Assembly: GCA_017479645.1 (NCBI GenBank)
Contig: JAFVBZ010000263.1
Coordinates: 1-59,230, forward strand
Source: Ruminiclostridium sp.
Lineage (GTDB): Bacteria > Bacillota > Clostridia > Oscillospirales > Ruminococcaceae
DNA: 59,230 nt
Direction of reading: 5' to 3'
Positions 14,942-23,065 of the stretch are shown here, one piece after another; positions within the stretch are counted from its first letter, which is position 1, and every line of letters starts with the position of its first letter. The translations under genes were made by a program, and so were the position numbers. The notes beneath the pieces were generated by a model that was given only the letters and a program-made list of their open reading frames with translations, had not been told where the DNA came from and made no database searches.

Positions 14942-17704
14942 ATGGCACTTACAGATAAACAACAGAAAGCCGCTGCAAAGGAGTATGCAGAGTATTGGGC
15001 GGGCAAAGGTTACGAAAAAGGACAGTCGCAGCCGTTTTGGTTGTCGCTGCTGCGCGATATACTCGGAGTAGAACACCCTGAACAGTTCATCAGCTTTGAA
15101 GATCAGGTCCACCTCGACCATACATCGTTCATTGACGGCTACATCAAGGACACCAAAGTAATGATTGAACAGAAAAGCCTTGACAAAGACCTGAGCAAGC
15201 CGATAAAGCAGTCTGACGGGACGCTGCTCACACCATTTCAGCAGGCGAAACGATACATAACCGAGCTGCCCGTGTCGCTGCACCCGCGCTGGGTCGTAGT
15301 ATGCAACTTTGCGGAGTTTCTCGTTTACGATATGGAAAAGCCGAACGGAGAGCCGGAGCGCATACTGCTCAAAGACTTATCGAAGGACTACTACCGTTTG
15401 CAGTTCCTTGCAGATACGGGAAGCGAGATGCTCAAACGCGAAATGGAGATCTCGTTGAAAGCCGGTGAGCTTGTCGGCAAGCTGTATGATGCAATTCTGA
15501 AACAGTACAAAGACCCGACTGCGAAAGACACCCTCCGCAGCCTGAATATGCTGTGCGTGCGTCTCGTTTTCTGCCTTTATGCAGAGGATGCAGGCGTGTT
15601 CGGTTCGCACGAAATGTTCGGGCAGTATCTCCGGAAGTTTCCCGCAAGCGAAGTACGCCCTAAACTGATCGAGCTTTTCCGTGTTCTCGATCAGAAGCCC
15701 GAAGAACGTGATCCATATCTCGACGATGATCTCGCCGCATTCCCTTATGTCAACGGCGGACTGTTCGCGGACGAGAATATCGAAATACCGCGCTTTACGG
15801 AAGAGATCGTTGATTTGCTGCTCGATAAGGCAAGCGCCGGATTCGACTGGTCGGAGATCTCCCCGACAATCTTCGGTGCGGTGTTTGAAAGTACATTGAA
15901 CCCCGAAACCCGCAGAAGCGGCGGTATGCATTACACTTCGATACAAAACATTCACAAGGTCATTGACCCGCTGTTCCTCGACGATCTGACTGCCGAACTT
16001 GAACAGATATCCGAGATCAAGGTCAATAAAACACTGATGACACGGCTTGACGAGTTCACGGATAAGCTGTCACGTCTCACATTCCTTGACCCTGCCTGCG
16101 GTTCGGGAAACTTCCTCACGGAAACATTCCTGTCACTGCGTAATCTCGAAAACAAGGCGCTGTCGCTTAAACTCGGCAATCAGATAGTTTTCGACACGGG
16201 CGATATGATCAAGGTAGGTATCGGGCAGTTCTACGGTATTGAGATAAACGACTTCGCGGCGACTGTCGCAAAAACGGCTCTGTGGATTGCTGAACATCAG
16301 ATGATACGCGAGACGGAGACTATCGTTCATCAGCCGATAGATTTCCTGCCGCTGAAATCCTACACGAACATCACCGAGGGAAATGCTCTCCGCATTGACT
16401 GGAAAGATGTTATCGCGCCCGAAAAGCTGAATTATATTATGGGTAATCCGCCGTTTGTGGGTGCAAATAATGTTTCAAAAGAACAGAAAGCGGAGTTATT
16501 TGATTTATTCGGAGATAAAAGCAAAGCCGGGTTACTGGATTATGTTGCTGGTTGGTATATTAAAGCTACTGACTTTATATCTAATACTAAGATTAAAGCA
16601 GCATTTGTATCTACTAATTCAATCACTCAAGGTGAGCAAGTTGCTATTCTTTGGAAACCTATTTTTGAGAGGGGCATACATATAAACTATGCCTATCGTA
16701 CTTTTATTTGGGATAGCGAAGCCTCTATGAAGGCGCACGTTCATTGTGTAATTGTTGGATTTAGCAGAACGAAAGAGCAAAAGAGAATATTTACCGGACA
16801 AGCACCCCACAACGTTAATAATATAAATGGCTATCTGATTGATGCTCCAGATATATTCATTGAAAGAAGAAATAAACCTATATGTGACGTGCCGAAAATA
16901 ACGAAAGGCTGTCAACCTACGGACGGTGGCAACCTTATTATTGAAGCAGAAGATTATGAAGATTTTATCAAAAGAGAGCCAAACTCAATAAAGTATATTA
17001 AAAAACTTGTTGGTGCTCACGAGTTTTTGCATAACGTAGATAGGTACTGCTTATGGCTTGTTGACGCTTCTCCTGCTGATATAAAATCTATGCCGTTAGT
17101 TAAAGAGCGGGTTCAAAAATGTAAAGAGATGAGGGAGAAAAGCTCTGATAAAGGTACACAAAAGCTTGCTTTAACGCCTACACTTTTCAGGGAAACGTAT
17201 AATCTCGATAATTATATCATTATTCCCAGCCACTCTTCAGAAGCACGAAAATATATACCTATTGGGTATTCTGATGGCAATACAATTTCAACAAATGCAA
17301 ATCTTATCATACAAAATGCAACTCTCTACCACTTCGGTATTCTTATATCAAATGTTCATAATGCGTGGACAAGAGCAATATGCGGACGTATTAAAAGCGA
17401 CTATCGCTACTCAAAAGACATAGTGTATAACAACTTCCCGTGGTGTGACCCTACTCCGGAGCAGAAAGCAAAGATAGAGGAAACGGCACAGGGAATCCTC
17501 GATGCGAGAGCAAAATATCCCGACTGCTCTCTTGCCGATCTGTACGATGAAGTCACTATGCCGCCGGAACTCCGCAAGGCACATCAGACGAATGATGTCG
17601 CGGTCATGAAAGCGTATGGTCTGAGCACCAAAGGCGATGTTACCGAGGCGGGGTGCGTGGCGTTCCTGTTCGAGAAGTATCGGGAGATAACGGAGGGGAA
17701 ATAA
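14942..17704 (+). CDS. MmeI-like type IIG/IIL restriction-modification enzyme
   Basis: A 920-aa single-chain enzyme that should both methylate and cut DNA. The N-terminal nuclease part has an acidic pair and EXK-like motif (FIDGYIKDTKVMIEQK, about residues 58-75). A helical spacer follows. The N6-adenine methyltransferase domain has motif I FLDPACGSGNFLTE (about 379-392) and motif IV MGNPPFVGAN (about 500-510). A target-recognition region follows (about 610-860), and the C-terminus resembles that of MmeI. The target-recognition part (around 16,450-17,420) is visibly AT-richer than the rest, which fits exchange of specificity modules. ATG at 14942 follows CGGAGGC. It needs no separate specificity subunit. 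The next gene starts 56 bp downstream on the same strand. Confidence 0.88.
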   Translation: MALTDKQQKAAAKEYAEYWAGKGYEKGQSQPFWLSLLRDILGVEHPEQFISFEDQVHLDHTSFIDGYIKDTKVMIEQKSLDKDLSKPIKQSDGTLLTPFQQAKRYITELPVSLHPRWVVVCNFAEFLVYDMEKPNGEPERILLKDLSKDYYRLQFLADTGSEMLKREMEISLKAGELVGKLYDAILKQYKDPTAKDTLRSLNMLCVRLVFCLYAEDAGVFGSHEMFGQYLRKFPASEVRPKLIELFRVLDQKPEERDPYLDDDLAAFPYVNGGLFADENIEIPRFTEEIVDLLLDKASAGFDWSEISPTIFGAVFESTLNPETRRSGGMHYTSIQNIHKVIDPLFLDDLTAELEQISEIKVNKTLMTRLDEFTDKLSRLTFLDPACGSGNFLTETFLSLRNLENKALSLKLGNQIVFDTGDMIKVGIGQFYGIEINDFAATVAKTALWIAEHQMIRETETIVHQPIDFLPLKSYTNITEGNALRIDWKDVIAPEKLNYIMGNPPFVGANNVSKEQKAELFDLFGDKSKAGLLDYVAGWYIKATDFISNTKIKAAFVSTNSITQGEQVAILWKPIFERGIHINYAYRTFIWDSEASMKAHVHCVIVGFSRTKEQKRIFTGQAPHNVNNINGYLIDAPDIFIERRNKPICDVPKITKGCQPTDGGNLIIEAEDYEDFIKREPNSIKYIKKLVGAHEFLHNVDRYCLWLVDASPADIKSMPLVKERVQKCKEMREKSSDKGTQKLALTPTLFRETYNLDNYIIIPSHSSEARKYIPIGYSDGNTISTNANLIIQNATLYHFGILISNVHNAWTRAICGRIKSDYRYSKDIVYNNFPWCDPTPEQKAKIEETAQGILDARAKYPDCSLADLYDEVTMPPELRKAHQTNDVAVMKAYGLSTKGDVTEAGCVAFLFEKYREITEGK

Positions 17705-17760
17705 AGTATAAACGAATAGGTTGTTAATACAATAATGGGAATTTCCTAGGGGGATATTTA

Positions 17761-19350
17761 ATGTTTTCTGTGAAAATTAAAAAAACTAAACAGGGTAATG
17801 AATTTATATTTAAAAATAAGTTTACCCCCAAAAAAATATCCAAAAATGATCGAAATTTAACATTATATCTCAAATTAAAATACAAAATAATAAAAACCTT
17901 TCATTTATTTAAGCGTGAGAAAAATAGTAGTTGGTTTTTAACACTCGATGACTTATGGAGTCGGAGAAACAGGGTGCCTAATGATTACGAAAAATCACGT
18001 TTATCTAAATGTATAAGACTTACTCAAAAAGATTTACAGCTAAAGAAACTTATAATTTATGATCTGTTTCCAAAAGAATACCTTAGTGAGTATAAAAGAA
18101 AATATTTAAAGTTCAAAGATAGATATGAGACTTCATACATTCATAATAGAGATAAATTACGTGTATTAAGCTCATTTTCACAAATGGAAAGTTCTTGCTC
18201 CGCCGGAACAATTTTTTACCTTGATTTTTTTAATATAAAAGAAAACACACCTCTAGGAGCGGCATTTGATCGACTTGCTGTTGAATTTATTGGGCTGACT
18301 GATTCATTTTATACTATTAGATATATCTTAGAAATAAATGAATCAGCTAATAAATTACTTGATAGAATACTGAAATCTAAAATCTATAAAGAAGCAATCT
18401 GTATCTCTAAAGACAAATGGTGGAGGAAAGACAGTTTTGCAGGATGTCATCCATACAATATTGGAGAAAGTGCAAAAGCTGACACTATAGAAGATTTTGT
18501 ATTAGAACTTAAAGCGATATTTTGGAAAGAATTAAGTACCCACTTGTTTACTCACTTTTTTTCTTGGGATAATATTCCCCCGAGTGTTGAAATCTATTCT
18601 TCTAAAACATTAGATGAAAAATCAACAGATATACTAACAATTCTTTCTTGTAAAAACCCGTGTCTTGAGTATAATAAAACTAGTAAAATATTCTTTTCAC
18701 CATTTAGTTCAAATTGGAGTTTTAATAAACCGTTGAACAACTCTATAATTGTTGCCGATTCAAGTCAATTTGAAGACGATGAGCATGGGCTATATCCTTT
18801 TCTAGAAATAGATGATGTTTTGCGCCATTATTGTACGGATTATTTTATATTAAATAGTGTAAACAGAATTGCAACTGAATTGATATATAAAGCCCAACGA
18901 AGAATTGACAAAAGTATTTATAAGAAAGGTAAATATAGAACGCTGCTTAATATTAAACTGGAAGTGGATAAACAATTATATTTCTATCGTCGCTTATATA
19001 AGGAATTATGCTCTAGTCCTAACTTGGATGATAAAGTGAACTATAATATTAGTCAATATAATAATGTGTTTTTAAATCAATTTAATGATAATAATCCAAA
19101 GTATAAAACAGGATTTGCATTCCCTGCTGTGGTAAAATCGTTGTATTATGATATAAATAACAATTATAAACTAATGGAATCAATTTATAGTCACTTTGAA
19201 GATAATCTAAAAATCATTGAAAGTAGATACAATTATAGAATTGTTAAATGGACGCTGATTGTTGCACTATTAACACTTCTTGCAACAATAGCATTATCTG
19301 GGAACCCAAGCATATATAATTTTATAAATAGTTTTTTACCCAATAACTAA
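17761..19350 (+). CDS. AT-rich 529-aa protein of unknown function in cargo operon
   Basis: I do not recognise this protein. It is Lys/Asn/Tyr/Ile-rich, and its DNA is far more AT-rich than the genes on either side, a sign of separate acquisition. No P-loop, HNH, HEPN (RxxxxH) or protease motif is obvious. It has many aromatic residues, a Cys/Trp-rich stretch near residues 220-245 (KWWRKDSFAGCHPYN), and one clear C-terminal membrane segment (TLIVALLTLLATIAL, about 500-518) followed by a short tail, so it is probably a tail-anchored membrane protein. The start ATG follows GGGGGATATTT. It lies between the MmeI-like enzyme and the toxin pair, all on one strand, which suggests a defence role; that is inference. 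Confidence 0.75.
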   Translation: MFSVKIKKTKQGNEFIFKNKFTPKKISKNDRNLTLYLKLKYKIIKTFHLFKREKNSSWFLTLDDLWSRRNRVPNDYEKSRLSKCIRLTQKDLQLKKLIIYDLFPKEYLSEYKRKYLKFKDRYETSYIHNRDKLRVLSSFSQMESSCSAGTIFYLDFFNIKENTPLGAAFDRLAVEFIGLTDSFYTIRYILEINESANKLLDRILKSKIYKEAICISKDKWWRKDSFAGCHPYNIGESAKADTIEDFVLELKAIFWKELSTHLFTHFFSWDNIPPSVEIYSSKTLDEKSTDILTILSCKNPCLEYNKTSKIFFSPFSSNWSFNKPLNNSIIVADSSQFEDDEHGLYPFLEIDDVLRHYCTDYFILNSVNRIATELIYKAQRRIDKSIYKKGKYRTLLNIKLEVDKQLYFYRRLYKELCSSPNLDDKVNYNISQYNNVFLNQFNDNNPKYKTGFAFPAVVKSLYYDINNNYKLMESIYSHFEDNLKIIESRYNYRIVKWTLIVALLTLLATIALSGNPSIYNFINSFLPNN

Positions 19351-19375
19351 TTTAATTCGCAAGGAAGGTGTTTAG

Positions 19376-19567
19376 ATGACAGCAAACGATTTAGACCGCA
19401 CCTGCGGCTTGACAGATGACGAACTGACCGAGCGTTTCAAGGAGTCAATACGCATTGACAATGAGATACGCAGGATAAAAGGGCTGCCAGTAGCAAAATT
19501 TGATACTGAAAAGAAAAAGCCTTATATAGAATATCCGGACGGGAGACGCGAGTATGTCGGAGAATAA
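19376..19567 (+). CDS. Candidate antitoxin upstream of zeta toxin
   Basis: A 63-aa acidic/basic protein opening with AAGGAAGG 8-10 bp upstream. It has a helical middle (DDELTERFKESIRIDNEIRR) and an ending GLPVAKFDTEKKKPYIEYPDGRREYV. It overlaps the toxin start by 14 bp, so translation is coupled. Small proteins with this ending before zeta-type kinases are usually taken as antitoxins; here that rests on position and size. It differs from the classical epsilon antitoxin. Confidence 0.7.
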   Translation: MTANDLDRTCGLTDDELTERFKESIRIDNEIRRIKGLPVAKFDTEKKKPYIEYPDGRREYVGE

Positions 19568-20135
19568 ACTGCTGAAACCGGAAGTTATCGTGTTTGCTGG
19601 TCCGAATGGCAGCGGCAAAACTACGATTACCAAAATGGCACGAACAGTCGGTGATTACATCAATGCCGATGATATTAAGAAAGCGACTTTGTGTACAGAT
19701 ATGGAAGCTGCCTTACAAGCAGAGAAATTAAGAAATGCTGCAATAGATGAACACAAGGATTTTACTTTCGAGACCGTGTTATCGACAGACAGGAACCTGA
19801 GACTGTTACAGAGAGCAAAAGATGAAGGTTATTTTATTCGTGCAATATATGTCCTGACTGCAATGCCGGAGGTCAATATAACCCGTGTAAATGTACGATC
19901 AGCTTCCGGGGGACATAGTGTTCCGATAGATAAAATAAAAAGCCGCTACACAAAGGCACTTGCGCTTATTCCGCAGCTTGTGGAGATCAGCGATATTGTT
20001 CACATCTACGACAACACCATAGAACCTTTCCGTATCTTCAAAAAGCGTAAGGATATTTATTATCATTGGGCAAATGAATTCTGGAATAACGATAAGATAC
20101 AGCAATTAACAGGAATATCCGATTACACAAATTAA
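19554..20135 (+). CDS. Zeta-toxin family P-loop kinase
   Basis: A 193-aa kinase with Walker A FAGPNGSGKTTITKM at about residues 14-28, then INADDI, FETVLS (the zeta substrate loop) and an Arg-rich GGHSVPIDKIKSRYTKAL lid. Zeta/PezT toxins phosphorylate UDP-N-acetylglucosamine and block wall synthesis unless bound by an antitoxin. Such pairs stabilise mobile elements or act in abortive infection. It is the last gene of the plus-strand cargo unit. All nucleotide-binding motifs are intact. Confidence 0.87.
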   Translation: MSENKLLKPEVIVFAGPNGSGKTTITKMARTVGDYINADDIKKATLCTDMEAALQAEKLRNAAIDEHKDFTFETVLSTDRNLRLLQRAKDEGYFIRAIYVLTAMPEVNITRVNVRSASGGHSVPIDKIKSRYTKALALIPQLVEISDIVHIYDNTIEPFRIFKKRKDIYYHWANEFWNNDKIQQLTGISDYTN

Positions 20136-20175
20136 ATGCCACCTGTCCTGATGGCAGGACAAGCGGCTGATGATG

Positions 20176-20439
20176 TTAGTCTTTGAATATGTCGAGCATG
20201 AAAGCTGCTCCAAGCCGGAAGCCTCTCTCAAAATCCTGCAAACTCTCGCAGGCAGTTGTAACGTGTATTGCGTCCGAATATTTTTCGAGAAGTTCCTTGC
20301 AATCGGAGTGCTTTTTCAGAATTTCCGTTTCGTACTCGTCGATTTCTTCTCGTGCGTCAATATATTGTTTGGTATTTGGAACCGGCATTGAGCAGGGACT
20401 GATTTCTCCATAGTAAAGACTTTCGATAAAACTTTTCAT
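20176..20439 (-). CDS. Small conserved protein (DUF6809-like)
   Basis: An 87-aa protein opening MKSFIESLYYGEISPC and ending FERGFRLGAAFMLDIF, with a helical middle. This pattern fits small proteins (DUF6809, from memory) found near mobile elements of Clostridia. The function is unknown. It is read toward the zeta gene on the opposite strand; GGAGGAAAC precedes the start. A TGTCCTG/CAGGACA hairpin (about 20146-20163) lies between the two convergent genes. Confidence 0.65.
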   Translation of the reverse strand: MKSFIESLYYGEISPCSMPVPNTKQYIDAREEIDEYETEILKKHSDCKELLEKYSDAIHVTTACESLQDFERGFRLGAAFMLDIFKD

Positions 20440-20493
20440 AGTGTTTCCTCCAACTTGTCGTAGGTTGTTATTTCTGTAAAGATGTCGAAAGTC

Positions 20494-20513
20494 TTGTCCA
20501 TTATTTGTCCATT
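20494..20513. repeat. TTGTCCATT arm-type repeats, right end of element 2
   Basis: TTGTCCATT starts at 20494 and 20505. The 20-bp block is identical to 9599-9618 and lies 119 bp inside the right core. Its same orientation at both ends supports a role as integrase arm sites. Confidence 0.65.
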
Positions 20514-20631
20514 ATTGTTACAAAAACTTGCTAAAAAACACCCGTTAAGCTTAAAAGTTAAGGCAAGCTCAACCTGCTTAAATAAAGGGATAGAGCAATT
20601 TACGAAAAGCTAAACAAGTATGTTTAGCCCA

Positions 20632-20654
20632 TTCAAGTCCCGTCACTCAGACCA
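20632..20654 (+). mobile_element. Right att site (23-bp direct repeat) of element 2
   Basis: An exact copy of 9510-9532, including the terminal CCA of a tRNA-like 3' end. A GCTAAAC/GTTTAGC hairpin (about 20609-20627) lies just inside. What follows (from 20655) should be the old chromosomal flank. Confidence 0.8.
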
Positions 20655-20682
20655 AAGATTATGCCTTGTGTTTGGCTCAACA

Positions 20683-20706
20683 AAGCCTTTCATAAGGCTT
20701 TTCTAT
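20683..20706 (+). terminator. Terminator right of element 2
   Basis: AAGCCTT (20683-20689), loop TCAT and AAGGCTT (20694-20700) precede TTCTATTT. It lies 28 bp after the tRNA-like 3' end, so it may be the original terminator of the target tRNA gene. Confidence 0.6.
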
Positions 20707-20752
20707 TTGCCAGGCTGTCAAAATGGGGTTTATTTTGGGTTTTACAGTGCTC

Positions 20753-21106
20753 TCAGGTGCTTTCGGGGCGCTGTTTTCCGTCTTCCGGGGATTCCTTCTT
20801 ATTTGTGTTCCCTTTGTCTTTCAGACCGAGAGCGGCAGTGATCTTTTCGGTTAACTCCGAACTGTGCCTTGCCTCTGCTTCTTTGATATACCGCCGCTCT
20901 CGACCCGGTCGCGGAGTACGATATATAGGCTCGGACGGCTCTGAGGAGGTGTCAAGCAGAGCCGATCTCTGTTTGACAGAACTCAATGAAATATGTTCAA
21001 TATGCGCATAAATGTTTTTGATTTTTGTGCAATTCTCCAAAGATGTAATATTTCTATTGACAACTTGATGTTCGTGTGATATACTGACATCAGAAAGTTG
21101 AAACAA
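20753..21106 (-). CDS. Uncertain 117-aa reading frame, possible gene remnant
   Basis: A minus-strand frame with a polar, Arg/Glu/Lys/Pro-rich C-terminus (EPIYRTPRPGRERRYIKE) that looks like the tail of a larger plasmid or element protein. There is no convincing ribosome binding site, and the N-terminal part overlaps the promoter of the next plus-strand gene. It may be a leftover or not a gene. Apart from this and the terminator, I see no gene in 20,655-21,163. Confidence 0.3.
   Translation of the reverse strand: MFQLSDVSISHEHQVVNRNITSLENCTKIKNIYAHIEHISLSSVKQRSALLDTSSEPSEPIYRTPRPGRERRYIKEAEARHSSELTEKITAALGLKDKGNTNKKESPEDGKQRPEST
21057..21085 (+). promoter_or_regulatory. Promoter of the NAD(P)-binding/Rrf2 operon
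   Basis: TTGACA (21057-21062), a 17-bp spacer and TATACT (21080-21085) lie about 78 bp before the start codon. The leader between could carry an operator for the Rrf2 protein encoded in the same unit. Confidence 0.75.
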
Positions 21107-21163
21107 CTATGATTACAACTTTACAAATCACCAAAATAATGTTATAATCAGGAGGTACTTATT

Positions 21164-21793
21164 ATGAAAATCGCAGTAGTTTGTGCAAACGGCAAGGCAG
21201 GTAACCTCATCGTCAAAGAGGCAGTAAACAGAGGGCTTGATGTTACCGCAGTTGTCAAGGGAGAGAACAAGTCCGCTGCCCAGAATGTTATCGTGAAAGA
21301 CCTGTTCGATCTGACAGCAGCTGACCTTGCAGGCTTTGACGCTGTTGTAGACGCTTTCGGCGCATGGACACCCGAGACACTTCCTCAGCACTCCACTTCA
21401 CTTGCTCACTTGTGCAACGTTCTTTCGGGAACTGATACAAGGCTTCTCGTTGTGGGCGGTGCAGGAAGCCTGTATGTGAACAAAGAGCATACCGACTGTG
21501 TTTCTGACGGCGCTGATTTTCCCGAAGTGTTCAAGCCGCTGGCTTCTGCTATGGCAAAGGCACTTGGCGAACTCCGTCAGAGAAATGACGTAAAGTGGAC
21601 ATACATCAGCCCCGCAGGAGATTTTCAGGCTGACGGCGAACGCTCGGGCAAGTACATTCTCGCAGGCGAGGAGCTGACACTCAACTCTAAGGGCGAGAGC
21701 ATTATCAGCTATGCAGATTACGCTATTGCTATGGTGGACGAGATCGAAAAGGGCGATCACATCAGGCAGCGTATCAGCGTGGTAAGAGAGTAA
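21164..21793 (+). CDS. NAD(P)-binding Rossmann protein (NmrA/YwnB-like)
   Basis: A 209-aa atypical short-chain dehydrogenase-like protein. It starts with a nucleotide-binding turn (KIAVVCANGKAGNLIVKEA). A DAFGAW stretch, the strand LLVVGGAGSLYV and a YADYAIAMVDEIE end follow, all typical of NAD(P)H-binding YwnB/BVR-B-like proteins. The usual Gly-rich GATG is CANGKAG here. Substrate unknown. AGGAGG precedes the ATG. The Rrf2 regulator follows after 16 bp, so they form an operon, as ywnB/ywnA-type pairs often do. Confidence 0.8.
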   Translation: MKIAVVCANGKAGNLIVKEAVNRGLDVTAVVKGENKSAAQNVIVKDLFDLTAADLAGFDAVVDAFGAWTPETLPQHSTSLAHLCNVLSGTDTRLLVVGGAGSLYVNKEHTDCVSDGADFPEVFKPLASAMAKALGELRQRNDVKWTYISPAGDFQADGERSGKYILAGEELTLNSKGESIISYADYAIAMVDEIEKGDHIRQRISVVRE

Positions 21794-21809
21794 AGAGAGA
21801 TGAACATCT

Positions 21810-22247
21810 ATGCAGATCACAAGTAAATTCACGGTGGCTGTGCATATTCTCACTTGTATCGACTTTTTTGACGGTCAGATGAGAGTGACAAGCGATTTTC
21901 TGTCAGGCAGTACAGGGGTAAATGCAGTGATAGTCCGCAACGTCCTCGGACAGCTACGCAATGCAGGGATAGTTGAGACTCGTCAGGGAAGCGGCGGCGC
22001 GCACCTTGCAAAAGCACTTGACGAAATAACGCTGTACGATATTTACAAGGCTGTTGACTGCGTAGATGATGAGGGTCTGTTCCATTTCCATGAAAATCCC
22101 AATGTGGACTGTCCGGTGGGACGCAATATCCATAAGGCTATGGACAGCAGACTTGATGCGGCACAAACGGCTCTTGAAAACGAGCTGAAAAGCACTACAC
22201 TTGCCGAAGTCGTTGCGGATACACGGAAAATAATCGACGAAGAATAA
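21810..22247 (+). CDS. Rrf2-family transcription regulator (YwnA-like)
   Basis: A 145-aa regulator with an N-terminal winged helix (MQITSKFTVAVHILTCIDF; ADJ-like recognition part VIVRNVLGQLRNAGIVE; wing RQGSGGAHLAKALDEITL) and a C-terminal helix pair. The three-Cys iron-sulfur cluster motif of IscR/NsrR is absent. Only a lone NVDCPVG Cys is in the right area, so it may sense thiol stress or another signal. It probably represses its own operon. Confidence 0.88.
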   Translation: MQITSKFTVAVHILTCIDFFDGQMRVTSDFLSGSTGVNAVIVRNVLGQLRNAGIVETRQGSGGAHLAKALDEITLYDIYKAVDCVDDEGLFHFHENPNVDCPVGRNIHKAMDSRLDAAQTALENELKSTTLAEVVADTRKIIDEE

Positions 22248-22252
22248 AAAGA

Positions 22253-22284
22253 GAGTGTGCTGAAAAAATCGGCACACTCTTTTC
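22253..22284 (+). terminator. Terminator after the Rrf2 gene
   Basis: GAGTGTGC (22253-22260) pairs with GCACACTC (22272-22279) and is followed by TTTTC. It ends just before the ribosome binding site of the macrodomain gene, so read-through or a second promoter is needed for the next genes. Confidence 0.7.
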
Positions 22285-22300
22285 ATAGGGAGATGATCGC

Positions 22301-23065
22301 ATGGAGAAACTTGATTTTTTGATAAACTATCTGTTTTCGGAAAGAAACGATATTGGCAGGATAGAGATACCCGACAATGATGCGGACAAGTTCCGCCTTT
22401 ACAGAAGCCTTGTGAATATCCGCCCCGCTGTGAAAGCAAGTGATGACTATCTGCAAGCCGAGGACGAATATCTCACAGCTCTGACCGAGAGCAAGGGTAT
22501 CACAGATATTACAGACTTATCGCCCATAGAGAACGGTATTTACCTCTGGAAAGGCGATATTACAACGCTCCGATGCGGTGCGATCGTCAACGCCGCCAAT
22601 TCGGGAATGACAGGCTGCTGGCAGCCCTGTCACAGCTGTATCGACAACTGCATACACACATTTGCGGGGGTGCGTCTGCGGTATAAGTGCGGTCAGATAA
22701 TGGAAGCGCAGGGATATGAGGAACCCACAGGCAAAGCGAAGATCACTCCTGCCTATAATCTGCCATGCGACTATGTGATACATACCGTCGGACCGATCGT
22801 GCAGGGACGGCTCACCGAGGAGCATTGCCGGCTGCTGGAAAGCTCCTACAAAAGCTGTCTTGAAATTGCGGTACAAAACAATGTGCAGTCAATAGCTTTC
22901 TGCTGTATCTCAACGGGTATATTCGGATTCCCGCAGGATAAGGCGTCGGAGATCGCAGTGCGTACCGTCAGAGAGTTCCGAAAAACACACGATATACAGG
23001 TGATCTTCAACGTGTTCAAGGAGGACGATCATGAAATATACAAGAGATTACTCGGCGGAAATTGA
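22301..23065 (+). CDS. Zinc-type macrodomain protein-ADP-ribose hydrolase
   Basis: A 254-aa protein. About 75 N-terminal residues precede the macrodomain. The ADP-ribose loop is GAIVNAANSGMTGCWQPC (about residues 91-108) with HSCIDNCIHTFAG, giving the Cys/His/Cys pattern of zinc-dependent macrodomains. The second loop is CCISTGIFGFP. These enzymes remove ADP-ribose added by SirTM. It overlaps the sirtuin gene by 35 bp, so the eraser and writer are co-translated. Confidence 0.9.
   Translation: MEKLDFLINYLFSERNDIGRIEIPDNDADKFRLYRSLVNIRPAVKASDDYLQAEDEYLTALTESKGITDITDLSPIENGIYLWKGDITTLRCGAIVNAANSGMTGCWQPCHSCIDNCIHTFAGVRLRYKCGQIMEAQGYEEPTGKAKITPAYNLPCDYVIHTVGPIVQGRLTEEHCRLLESSYKSCLEIAVQNNVQSIAFCCISTGIFGFPQDKASEIAVRTVREFRKTHDIQVIFNVFKEDDHEIYKRLLGGN

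Larger units (their letters stand above)
9533..20631. mobile_element. Integrative/mobilizable element 2 (about 11.1 kb)
   Basis: The segment between the two 23-bp repeats has all backbone parts of an IME: a tyrosine integrase next to the left end, an excisionase-like HTH protein, a primase-helicase and a MobV relaxase with an oriT-like site. No conjugation machinery (VirB4, coupling protein) is present, so it would need a helper. The cargo is restriction-modification, an unknown protein and a zeta toxin. The core genes look intact. Confidence 0.8.
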
